Origin: an uncultured bacterium
GTDB lineage: Bacteria; Bipolaricaulota; Bipolaricaulia; UBA7950; UBA9294
DNA: 7,506 nucleotides
Assembly (NCBI GenBank): GCA_903859225.1
Contig: CAIOLV010000031.1
Location: 1 to 7,506 of the forward strand
Direction: 5' to 3'
In this document: piece after piece, positions 1 through 5,847 of the stretch
Position numbering within the stretch: position 1 is the stretch's first letter
How the letters are laid out: every line of letters starts with the position of its first letter
The notes under the pieces: model-generated
What the model was told of the DNA's origin: nothing
The model's database searches: none
The model's input: only the letters and a program-made list of their open reading frames with translations
Program-made: the position numbers and the translations under genes

Positions 1-338
1 AAGTCGAGGATGACGACGCGACCGCGAAATTGCGACAGGGAAACGGACTCCCCGTTCAAGGATCGCAGCGCGAAGTCCGGGGCACGCTCGCCGATGTGGC
101 TGCCGATCCCGACAGGGATCGCCGTCGGCGTCGGCGACGCCACGCTCGGTTCCGCGACAGGAAGCTCCGCAGTGGCCATGGGCTCCGAGGCAGGCGCCGA
201 CTCGACGACGGGAATCGAATCTTCCTCCGCGAACCAGCCGGACGATGCAGCGTAGGCGAAGAACGCGCCGGCGAGCGCGACGAGGATCAGGAGACCCCAG
301 AGAATCCGCCTCCGGAACAACGCAGAACGTAGAGACAC
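1..338 (-). CDS. Membrane-anchored thioredoxin-fold (TlpA/AhpC-TSA-like) protein, N-terminal part
   Basis: The reading frame enters from position 338 and runs off the left edge after 112 codons. The GTG start follows a GGGAGGT ribosome binding site at good spacing. Residues 1-11 are basic. Residues 12-31 form one hydrophobic helix, so this is a signal anchor or signal peptide. A Pro/Ala/Glu-rich linker follows (about 41-76). From residue 83 the sequence matches the opening of the TlpA-like or peroxiredoxin fold: GERAPDFALRSLNGESVSL, then QFRGRVVILD. In that family the redox CXXC or peroxidatic Cys lies just after this point, so it is outside the window and the exact subfamily cannot be decided. 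The likely role is an extracytoplasmic thiol-disulfide reductase or a resA/tlpA-type maturation factor. It is transcribed divergently from the gene at 487. The fold is fairly sure; the function is inferred. Confidence 0.8.
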   Translation of the reverse strand, partial: MSLRSALFRRRILWGLLILVALAGAFFAYAASSGWFAEEDSIPVVESAPASEPMATAELPVAEPSVASPTPTAIPVGIGSHIGERAPDFALRSLNGESVSLSQFRGRVVILD

Positions 339-363
339 CCGTGGACCTCCCTTCGCTCGCTCG

Positions 364-371
364 AGTATAGT
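364..371. promoter_or_regulatory. Candidate shared -10 element between divergent genes
   Basis: The bases AGTATAGT read as TATACT on the minus strand (369-364) and TATAGT on the plus strand (366-371). Each is one mismatch from the consensus TATAAT. On the minus strand it would start transcription about 20 bases before the GTG at 338, leaving room for the GGGAGGT site. On the plus strand a weak -35 (TGGACC, 342-347, 18-base spacer) is possible, giving a leader of about 110 bases before the ATG at 487. No good minus-strand -35 is visible. Confidence 0.35.
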
Positions 372-486
372 CGACCGTGACCATACGACGCCGCGCGCGC
401 AGTCTCGACATGAAACATAGCCCGCGGCCATGTGCGGCGCGTGGAGAAGCAGTGCAGCGGATGAGGGCAGTCGGACAGGGGGCGCA

Positions 487-936
487 ATGAATCGCAGAGC
501 GTGGGTTCTCTTGTGTGTGGGTCTTGTCGTGGTTGCGGTGGCTGCCGTCCTGGCGTGGCCTCCCGCCGATCCGTTCGCGGGGGTCAAGACGGTGGCTCTT
601 CGCACAAGTGTGGAGTCCGCTTCGCCTGCCGTCGATGTGGCGGCGGAACTCGAAGTGGTTCTCGGGAACCGCAATCTGCGGATCGTGAGCGACGAGCGGG
701 CGGCCGACGTGGTGCTCGCTGTCACCAACGCGCGCTTCGACTTGGGCAACGTCCAACTGGCGCTGAATGGCGGCAAGCTGTCGGGCCGCGTGACGGCCGT
801 GTGCCGCGTGGTCAATGTGAAGACGAACCGAGCCTACGTCATGGATCTCGTGATGACGCTGCGCGACGGCAACGTGAGGGCAAACCTCGTCGGGCGTAGG
901 TTCTGGGAATTCTGGAAGCCGCGCCCGAGCTTCTAG
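487..936 (+). CDS. Hypothetical membrane-anchored or secreted protein, 149 aa
   Basis: The ATG at 487 is preceded by an AGGGGG ribosome binding site, and the hydrophobic N-terminus begins directly after it, so I prefer it to the in-frame ATG at 430. Residues 6-24 are one strong hydrophobic helix, a signal anchor or uncleaved signal peptide with no lipobox. The rest is a small alpha/beta domain. A segment around residues 52-80 (a helix, then LRIVSDERAADVVLAVTNARF) looks like the part of TolB-N, CsgG or DUF4410-like envelope proteins where a strand follows an 'old or unknown value' helix, but the resemblance is loose. The C-terminus is aromatic and basic (FWEFWKPRPSF). I do not recognise the family. 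It is transcribed alone and converges on the LiaF-like gene; the two stop codons share CTAG at 933-936. Confidence 0.75.
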   Translation: MNRRAWVLLCVGLVVVAVAAVLAWPPADPFAGVKTVALRTSVESASPAVDVAAELEVVLGNRNLRIVSDERAADVVLAVTNARFDLGNVQLALNGGKLSGRVTAVCRVVNVKTNRAYVMDLVMTLRDGNVRANLVGRRFWEFWKPRPSF

Positions 937-1130
937 TTCTTGTGCCCGCTCCGCCTGCTGACGTTCTGGATGAGCACGCCGAGCCCGAGCAGGATGATGA
1001 GTGCCGGCCACCAGCGGCCCACGTCGTTCCAGATGTCCCAGGTGACCACGTCGAGCGTGTTCAGAAGGAGTAGAACTCCCGCCGCCATGACGACGAGGGG
1101 CGCGACGACTTCGATGAACGGTCTCCTCAC
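933..1130 (-). CDS. Small LiaI/LiaF-like (DUF5668-type) two-helix membrane protein
   Basis: This 65-residue protein has two transmembrane helices (about 8-26 and 39-57). They are joined by a short Trp-rich loop with the LiaI-LiaF-like signature: LLLLNTLDVVTW, then WWPALIILLGLGVLI. The start is GTG. It overlaps the TGA of the upstream PspC gene as GTGA, and its ribosome binding site (GGGGAGGT) lies inside the last codons of that gene, so the two are translationally coupled. Related domains occur in LiaF and other envelope-stress membrane proteins. A role in membrane-stress sensing or in supporting PspC is an inference from family and context. The sequence clearly resembles the C-terminal half of the PspC protein next door. 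Its stop is TAG and overlaps the stop of the opposing gene. Confidence 0.85.
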   Translation of the reverse strand: MRRPFIEVVAPLVVMAAGVLLLLNTLDVVTWDIWNDVGRWWPALIILLGLGVLIQNVSRRSGHKN

Positions 1131-1591
1131 GATGATTCACCTCCCCGGACCCATTTCCAGAGGAACGCAAGGCCGACGAGGATAGGCAATGCCGGCCAGA
1201 GAGTGCCCGGAGTGGCCCACCACGCCCAGCGGATGCCAAGGTTGTGCAAGAGCAGGACCGCGCCGAACGCGATCAGCGTCACCGCCACGGCGGGTACAAC
1301 GAAGCGGCGGCGCGCCGCGTCCTGGATCTCTTCTCCCACCGTCGTTGCCCGCTCGGTGAGTGCCTCTGCGACCTCCCCAATGCGTTCGCCGTGAGACGGA
1401 GCGGCCGACCGGCCGGCAATGGGCAGGATCACCCACAGGGCGAAGTAGGCAAGGATCCCGAAGCCGGTCAGCACGCCGCAGAGGAGGAAGACGATCCGCA
1501 CGAGCGTCGCGTCCATGCGGAAGTACTCCGCGAGTCCTCCGCAGACTCCGCCGAGCATCGCGCCCTTCGGCTGTCGGAAAAGCTGGTCCAT
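1127..1591 (-). CDS. PspC-domain protein with C-terminal LiaF-like region
   Basis: This 154-residue inner-membrane protein opens with a PspC domain. The Gly-rich motif is at residues 14-24 (GGVCGGLAEYF), followed by a conserved Asp-x-x-Leu-Val-Arg step and a long hydrophobic helix at about 31-58 ending in YFALWVILP. A charged, probably amphipathic linker (64-95) leads to two more helices (about 98-116 and 129-147) of LiaI/LiaF type. PspC proteins act in phage-shock and envelope-stress responses, sensing membrane damage or controlling PspA-type effectors. No pspA or pspF homologue is visible here. I chose ATG 1591 because GGTGG sits seven bases before it; a GTG one codon earlier (1594) is equally in frame. 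This is the only complete gene here ending in TGA, and that TGA is built into the GTGA overlap with the next gene. The exonuclease gene ends 70 bases upstream. Confidence 0.92.
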   Translation of the reverse strand: MDQLFRQPKGAMLGGVCGGLAEYFRMDATLVRIVFLLCGVLTGFGILAYFALWVILPIAGRSAAPSHGERIGEVAEALTERATTVGEEIQDAARRRFVVPAVAVTLIAFGAVLLLHNLGIRWAWWATPGTLWPALPILVGLAFLWKWVRGGESS

Positions 1592-1661
1592 CACTCAACC
1601 ACCATCCTGTCTCGAGAAATGTAGATGTTTCGCGGTCTTGCGGCGAATTGCCCCGCAGGGC

Positions 1662-2267
1662 CTACAGGAGACGCTCCATCCCGTCGACGCGGAGTCCAGA
1701 GCGACGGAACGCCTCGCGCAGGATGCTCCACGTCGTCATGCAGTCTGCTAGCGCGTCGTGAGCCGAGTCTACGCGGACTCCGAAGTAGGCGGCGGCCTTG
1801 TTGAGCGACTGCCAGACGAACGAGCCTCGCTGTGGATCCCACTGCCCGTTGAGGCGCGCGAACCACTCCATCGCACACCACGGCTCGAATGCGGGCACCT
1901 CGATACCGTAGCGTCGGTACGTGTTGTCGAGCACGGCGACGTCGTAGGCCGCGTTGTAGATCACGACGCGACGCGCATGGAGAGCGCCGCCAACGGCGGA
2001 CGCGATCTCAGGAAAGCTCGGCTTCCCCTCCAGGGTGGCGAGCGACAGGCCCGTCAGCCGCGTTGCCTCCGGCTCGATCGGCTTAGCCGGCCGCACCCAC
2101 TCATGGAGGAGGGGCCGGCCGGCGTCGTCGACGATAGCAATGCTCACGACTTCCGGCGCCAAGAGCCCCGTCGTCTCCGTGTCGAGGATGACAAACGGCT
2201 CCTCGGTGAGTCGCCGAAGTTCCTCCCAAGGATCAGCAGCGTTGGATTGCGGCGGCTGTGACGTCAC
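1662..2267 (-). CDS. DnaQ-family (DEDDh) 3'-5' exonuclease
   Basis: This 201-residue protein has all three exonuclease motifs. ExoI is at residues 29-34 (DTETTG, metal ligands D29 and E31). ExoII is at 105-109 (NAAYD, D109). ExoIII is at 170-175 (HDALAD, H170 and D175). The histidine puts it in the DEDDh group, with the DNA polymerase III epsilon proofreading subunit and free-standing RNase T/ExoX-like enzymes. Length and gene context (no polymerase) suggest a stand-alone nuclease acting on single-stranded ends in repair or RNA turnover; the substrate cannot be read from sequence. The start is GTG 2267. It has no convincing ribosome binding site (a GGGAG lies 12 bases away) and no alternative start occurs before the ExoI motif. 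It begins nine bases after the TAG of the small membrane protein, in the same frame, so translation probably depends on reinitiation from that gene. Confidence 0.92.
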   Translation of the reverse strand: MTSQPPQSNAADPWEELRRLTEEPFVILDTETTGLLAPEVVSIAIVDDAGRPLLHEWVRPAKPIEPEATRLTGLSLATLEGKPSFPEIASAVGGALHARRVVIYNAAYDVAVLDNTYRRYGIEVPAFEPWCAMEWFARLNGQWDPQRGSFVWQSLNKAAAYFGVRVDSAHDALADCMTTWSILREAFRRSGLRVDGMERLL

Positions 2268-2276
2268 GGGATCGCG

Positions 2277-2507
2277 CTACTCCCACTTCCACCAGTGCCG
2301 GATGGTCGGCGAAGCGCCGATGCCCGCCCAAGCGAAGAAGATGATCGACAGGAACCACAGCGCGGCGGCCTGCCAGTACGTCACTTTCGTTGGGACCAGC
2401 GCGAGCTGGTCGACCAGGATGCTGTTCCAGAGGAGCTGGATGATCCAGCTGAAGAAGAAGAACGCCCCGATTCCGCCCCCACGAATCGCACCACGAAGGA
2501 ACTTCAC
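2277..2507 (-). CDS. Small two-helix membrane protein, 76 aa, unknown function
   Basis: The GTG start follows a strong AAAGGGGGT ribosome binding site (about 2512-2520). After a short basic stretch and a Gly-rich turn (RGGGIGAFFFF) there is a first transmembrane helix (about 11-31) containing LLWN. A polar link with VPTKVTYWQAAALW follows, then a second helix (about 44-62). The tail is short, with aromatic and basic residues. The pattern Gly-rich start, 'WN', 'P-x-x-T-x-WQA', 'L-x-x-L-S-x-x-x-F' resembles small hypothetical membrane proteins I know from other bacterial phyla, but no function is known to me. It is first in the minus-strand row leading to the exonuclease, PspC and LiaF-like genes, and diverges from the M24 peptidase. 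It ends in TAG, in frame with the exonuclease gene. A TATCAT sequence at 2541-2546 (minus) could be its -10, without a good -35. Confidence 0.8.
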   Translation of the reverse strand: MKFLRGAIRGGGIGAFFFFSWIIQLLWNSILVDQLALVPTKVTYWQAAALWFLSIIFFAWAGIGASPTIRHWWKWE

Positions 2508-2612
2508 GGTGACCCCCTTTTGCTACGATGGCCGTTGTTGATGATAGGTGAGTGGCGACTCGGCGGCCAGAGGTTCAGTGGCAAGGCCGGAGGGGGAGCA
2601 GCGGGGGGTGCC

Positions 2613-3800
2613 GTGAGAGACGAGTTGGCGCTGGCCAAAGCAGAGCAGGCCTGTCAGATTCTCGGCGAGCTGGACCTCGATCTATGGCTCGTCTTCGTTC
2701 GGGAAACGGACGGGATGGCGGATCCTGCATTGAGTCTCGCCTTCCGCGGGAGCGCCGTGTGGCCCGCCGCGCTCCTCTACGGTCGTGACGGACTCCGGAC
2801 GGCGATCGTCGGGCGATTCGACGCCGACGGTCTTCCCGACGGGCTGTTCCATCGCGTCGTGCCCTACGACCGCGGCATCCAAGCGGCGCTCGTTGGCGAA
2901 CTGCGGCGGCGGAACCCGCGCACCATTGCCATCAACGTCAGTCCGTCCGACGCCGCGGCCGATGGGTTGACCGCGGGGATGCGGGACGTTCTCGAGAAGG
3001 GGCTGGCCGGGACGCCGTACCGCAATAGGCTGACCTCGAGCGAGAACCTTCTCGCACGGCTGCGCGGAAGGAAGCTTCCGGCGGAGATCGCGCGCATTCG
3101 CCGTGCGGTGGAGATCACCGAGTCGATCCTCGCGCGCGTTCTCCTGCAGACAAGGGTCGGCGAGACCGAACGGTCGATCTATCACCGGTTTCGCGACGAG
3201 ATGACGAGTTGCGGCGTGACGGCGGCGTGGGCCGAGGCGCACGACCCGGCCGTCGATGCCGGGCCCGACAAGCGGCTTGGTCACGGAGGCGCGACGGAGA
3301 ATCGAGTGCGGGACGGCCACCTCCTCCACGTCGACTTCGGCGTGCGCGCCGATGGCTACTGCTCGGACCTTCAGCGGATGGTCTTCTTCGGGACGTCCGC
3401 CGATGTGCCGGAAGAGGTCGAGCGGGCCTTCGGCGCTGTGGCTGGCGCGATCGAGGTATCAAGCCGCGCGCTGCGGCCCGGGGTCCGCGGTCGCGAGGTT
3501 GACGAGGTAGCACGTAGCTACATCCGCGATCGCGGCTACCCGGAGTTCCTCCACGCGCTCGGACATCAGGTGGGACAGAGCGCCCACGACGGTGGAGCCC
3601 TGCTCGGACCGCCGTGGGAACGATACGGGGACTCCGTCGAGCGCGAGGTTGAGGAGGGCAACGTTTTCACGCTTGAGCTTCACGTGCCGACCACCGGGTT
3701 CGGCGGCATGAGCCTCGAGGAGGACGTGCTGGTGACGAAGGGCGGCTGCGAATACCTCTCGACGCCGCAGCGCGAGCTCTGGTGCGTCGAGGGCGGCTAG
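2613..3800 (+). CDS. M24-family metallopeptidase (Xaa-Pro aminopeptidase-like)
   Basis: This 395-residue protein has a creatinase-like N-terminal domain (about 1-165) and a C-terminal pita-bread metallopeptidase domain. The five expected metal ligands are present: D241 (HVDFGV), D252 (YCSDLQRM), H318 (LGHQVG), E355 (TLELHV) and E369 (SLEEDVLV). The conserved H224 (LGHGG) is also there. It should be a cytosolic dinuclear-metal enzyme removing N-terminal residues, probably before proline, in peptide turnover. The N-terminal domain carries the family blocks DLWLVFVRE and IAINVSPSDAAADGL. I chose GTG 2613, which follows a GGGGGGT site and gives the normal family N-terminus. The frame stays open upstream (ATG at 2541 and 2295), but those extensions overlap the divergent gene or lack a ribosome binding site. 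It ends in TAG within the CTAG shared with the Eis-like gene. Substrate preference is not decided by sequence. Confidence 0.95.
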   Translation: MRDELALAKAEQACQILGELDLDLWLVFVRETDGMADPALSLAFRGSAVWPAALLYGRDGLRTAIVGRFDADGLPDGLFHRVVPYDRGIQAALVGELRRRNPRTIAINVSPSDAAADGLTAGMRDVLEKGLAGTPYRNRLTSSENLLARLRGRKLPAEIARIRRAVEITESILARVLLQTRVGETERSIYHRFRDEMTSCGVTAAWAEAHDPAVDAGPDKRLGHGGATENRVRDGHLLHVDFGVRADGYCSDLQRMVFFGTSADVPEEVERAFGAVAGAIEVSSRALRPGVRGREVDEVARSYIRDRGYPEFLHALGHQVGQSAHDGGALLGPPWERYGDSVEREVEEGNVFTLELHVPTTGFGGMSLEEDVLVTKGGCEYLSTPQRELWCVEGG

Positions 3801-5035
3801 TAGTCCCAGTCGGACGCCGGATTGGGGAGACAGAAGGCGCGGTCGAGCTCGCCGAGGAGATCGGGAGGCCCTGCGAGGTCGTCGGTCCACGACAGGCTCG
3901 TTGCCGAACGTACGCCGAGCCAGAGGCGCGAGAACGCGCCGACCGAGGCTCGCAACGTAGGCAGACGAGGATCGGCGCCCGGTCGCGCGGAGCATTGCGG
4001 TCCCAGTTCGAGAACGAAGTCGCCGGCGATTCCGCGCCACGGCGCATCAGGGGAAAGGTAGGCGTCGATCGGGTCGGTGAGGGAGAGGTGGAAACGCGAG
4101 CACCCGATTTTGAGATGCGTCAGCGCGAGAGCCTTGTCGAGGTCGAGCAATCGCACCTGCCAGTAGGCGCTCGACGTCATGCGTTGTGCATGCGGCGAGT
4201 TTTCCGTCACTTGGCGGCCCTTGAACGGCTGGCGGAGAAGGTCCTGGAGCTGCAGACCCGGCGGCTCGTGAAGCTCGACGGAGTGAACCTGGTCCGCCAG
4301 TCCGCGGAGGAGACCGAGAAGCTCGAGCAACTCCTCACGGCTCCGATAGGACATCCACTCGACCGAGTACGGCCCGCGGCGCGGCTTGTCCGCCGAGCAC
4401 CACAGATGGTGCGTGAGTCGCCCGGTCTCGTCGAAGTACCCGAGGCCGAAGGCGTTCTCGCCCCACAGCATCTCCGCGCGAGTGAGTTGTGGAGCGTGGT
4501 TGCACGCTGCTCCGTGCCAGCGGCGGCGCGCACATCGGCCTTCGTGGACTGCTTGCCAGTCGGACGCCGTGACGCGCGCCGGGGGACGGGGCGTCGTCTC
4601 GACCAGCAGCTGCGCCGGGTCGAACGTGCACCAGGTCTCGTAGGGGCCGTTGCCGAACCCGAGGCGGTTGTAGAAGCCCTGTTCGAATACGCCGAGGGTC
4701 GCAACGGGTGTTCCGGCGACGGCCTCCTCGGCGAGCGCTTGTGCCGTCGCTCGCGCAGCGAGGCCCTGCTTGCGCGCGACGCGGCTGGTCGTGACTCCGG
4801 TGATGCACGCGAGGGGGATTTCCTCGTCGAGATAGCGCAGGGAGCCGGGGTGGACGTTGACGAGGCACTCCGCGCTGTCGCCGAGGGCCGCGACGACGGA
4901 GCGAGCGCTCTCGACGAAGGCCGAGAACGCTTCTTCGTTCTTTGCGCCGTCGATCCAGCCGGCCTCGGTCCACACGCGGCGGCAGCTCTGCGCGTCGTCT
5001 TGCGGGCGATACGCTCGAATGATCGTGCCGGCCAT
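3797..5035 (-). CDS. Eis-like GNAT N-acetyltransferase
   Basis: This 412-residue protein has the length and layout of the Eis family. An N-terminal GNAT domain (about 1-135) is followed by a second GNAT-like domain and a C-terminal SCP2-like domain (about 300-412). The acetyl-CoA binding turn is at residues 85-94 (RVARKQGLAA, pattern R-x-x-G-x-A). It is followed by FYNRLGFG, whose Y122 aligns with the Tyr that serves as general acid in Mycobacterium Eis. In that enzyme the C-terminal carboxylate acts as base; this protein also ends on an aromatic residue (DWDY). Family members acetylate amines, including aminoglycosides and lysines, but many have unknown substrates, so resistance should not be assumed. 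ATG 5035 follows AAGGAG at ideal spacing. The gene starts 22 bases after the SDR stop, so the two are almost certainly co-transcribed. Its TAG overlaps the TAG of the M24 gene. Confidence 0.9.
   Translation of the reverse strand: MAGTIIRAYRPQDDAQSCRRVWTEAGWIDGAKNEEAFSAFVESARSVVAALGDSAECLVNVHPGSLRYLDEEIPLACITGVTTSRVARKQGLAARATAQALAEEAVAGTPVATLGVFEQGFYNRLGFGNGPYETWCTFDPAQLLVETTPRPPARVTASDWQAVHEGRCARRRWHGAACNHAPQLTRAEMLWGENAFGLGYFDETGRLTHHLWCSADKPRRGPYSVEWMSYRSREELLELLGLLRGLADQVHSVELHEPPGLQLQDLLRQPFKGRQVTENSPHAQRMTSSAYWQVRLLDLDKALALTHLKIGCSRFHLSLTDPIDAYLSPDAPWRGIAGDFVLELGPQCSARPGADPRLPTLRASVGAFSRLWLGVRSATSLSWTDDLAGPPDLLGELDRAFCLPNPASDWDY
3804..3827 (+). terminator. Candidate hairpin just after the M24 stop
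   Basis: The left arm CCCAGTCGG (3805-3813), loop ACG and right arm CCGGATTGGG (3817-3826) can pair over nine positions, with one G-T pair and one bulged G. It starts four bases after the plus-strand stop. No T-run follows, so it is not a standard intrinsic terminator; it may stabilise the 3' end or help Rho-type release. It also encodes the last residues of the Eis-like protein on the other strand, so it may be coincidence. Confidence 0.25.
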
Positions 5036-5057
5036 GGGTCTCCTTCGATCCGTTGCC

Positions 5058-5807
5058 CTACTGCATGTAGATTCCGCCATTCTGGTTGATCGTCGCGCCG
5101 GTGATGTACCCGGCATCCTCGCTGGCGAGAAAGGCGACGAGCGCGGCAATCTCCTCAGGTTCCGCAACGCGGTGTGCCGGGATGCTCGAGATGATCCGGT
5201 TCTCGCCGCTTTCGAGAGCGCCGCGCGTCATGTCGGTGCGCGTGTAGCCGGGCGAGACGGCATTGACGGTGATGCGCGGCGCGAGTTCGAGCGCGAGGGA
5301 CTTCGTCAGTCCGATCAGGCCGGCTTTCGCGGCCGCGTAGTGGGCGCCGTGGCCCGAGCCTGTCATTGCGCGCAGCGAAGCGATGTTCACGATGCGCCCC
5401 CACGGCTCTTGCGTCAGGTGCGGCAGAGCCGCCTTGCACATGTAGAACGCCGAGGTGAGGTTGACGGCGAGCGCGTCGTTCCACTCCGCAGGACTCAGGT
5501 CCGCCAAGGCAGCATGCGCGGACGAACCGACGTTGTTCACGACCGCGCGAAGGCCGCCGAACGCGTCCGCCGTTTGCTCCACCATCCCGCGAAGCGCATC
5601 GAAGTCATGCACGTCGGCGCGCACGGCCATCGCGCGCCCTCCGGTCCGCTCGATGTCCGCGACCACCGCTCGAGCCCGATCGGCGGATTCGAGGTAGTTG
5701 ACACACACGCCGTACCCGAGACGTGCCAAACGCACAGCGATCGCCGCGCCGATGCCGCGTGATGCGCCGGTCACCACTGCGCCGGGAAGTCCGTCTCTCC
5801 GTGTCAT
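5058..5807 (-). CDS. Short-chain dehydrogenase/reductase, FabG-like
   Basis: This 249-residue classical SDR has the cofactor motif TGASRGIG at residues 13-20, D64 at the adenine pocket, and NNVG at 91-94, a variant of the usual NNAG. The catalytic tetrad is N116, S144, Y157 and K161 (YAAAK). The C-terminus GATINQNGGIYMQ is typical of FabG and acetoacetyl-CoA reductases. It should reduce a 3-oxoacyl or similar carbonyl with NAD(P)H in the cytosol. No other fatty-acid or polyester genes lie nearby, so a FabG role in fatty-acid synthesis is unproven. The ATG at 5807 has no ribosome binding site, but a perfect TATAAT lies nine bases upstream, suggesting a leaderless or nearly leaderless message. 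It sits 40 bases after the HEAT-repeat gene and 22 bases before the Eis-like gene. It ends in TAG. Confidence 0.94.
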   Translation of the reverse strand: MTRRDGLPGAVVTGASRGIGAAIAVRLARLGYGVCVNYLESADRARAVVADIERTGGRAMAVRADVHDFDALRGMVEQTADAFGGLRAVVNNVGSSAHAALADLSPAEWNDALAVNLTSAFYMCKAALPHLTQEPWGRIVNIASLRAMTGSGHGAHYAAAKAGLIGLTKSLALELAPRITVNAVSPGYTRTDMTRGALESGENRIISSIPAHRVAEPEEIAALVAFLASEDAGYITGATINQNGGIYMQ

Positions 5808-5816
5808 GGTGCCGGG

Positions 5817-5822
5817 ATTATA
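5817..5822 (-). promoter_or_regulatory. Consensus -10 element for a leaderless SDR transcript
   Basis: The minus strand reads TATAAT, a perfect -10, ending nine bases before the SDR start codon. Transcription would begin at about 5810-5807, that is zero to three bases before ATG. The start lacks any Shine-Dalgarno sequence, which fits. No -35 hexamer is visible at 16-18 bases spacing (GGGAGC lies there), nor an extended TGn. In such a GC-rich context an exact TATAAT at this distance is unlikely to be random. Confidence 0.55.
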
Positions 5823-5847
5823 CGGAGGGAGCCGCCGTCGCTCCCGG

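Noticed and set aside
1592..1661. Possible terminator between the exonuclease and PspC genes
   Set aside because: Only short stems of four or five pairs (for example TGCGG with CCGCA) and no T-run; I see nothing firm in these 70 bases.
2258..2267. Palindrome GTGACGTCAC over the exonuclease start
   Set aside because: A ten-base palindrome is expected now and then by chance, it overlaps coding sequence, and no second copy is seen in the window.
2295..2612. N-terminal extension of the M24 peptidase (ATG at 2295 or 2541)
   Set aside because: The extension from 2295 is antisense to the small membrane protein. The ATG at 2541 has no ribosome binding site and adds a low-complexity Gly-rich stretch absent from the family. 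GTG 2613 has a G-rich site and the family N-terminus.
3782..5089. Long plus-strand open frame (435 codons) opposite the Eis-like gene
   Set aside because: It is the mirror of a well-supported GNAT gene. GC-rich codon use keeps antisense frames open; the translation has no recognisable domain and no ribosome binding site.
4857..5762. Plus-strand open frame of 301 codons opposite the SDR gene
   Set aside because: The minus strand carries a complete SDR with all catalytic residues; the plus frame is Arg-rich and lacks domain signals.
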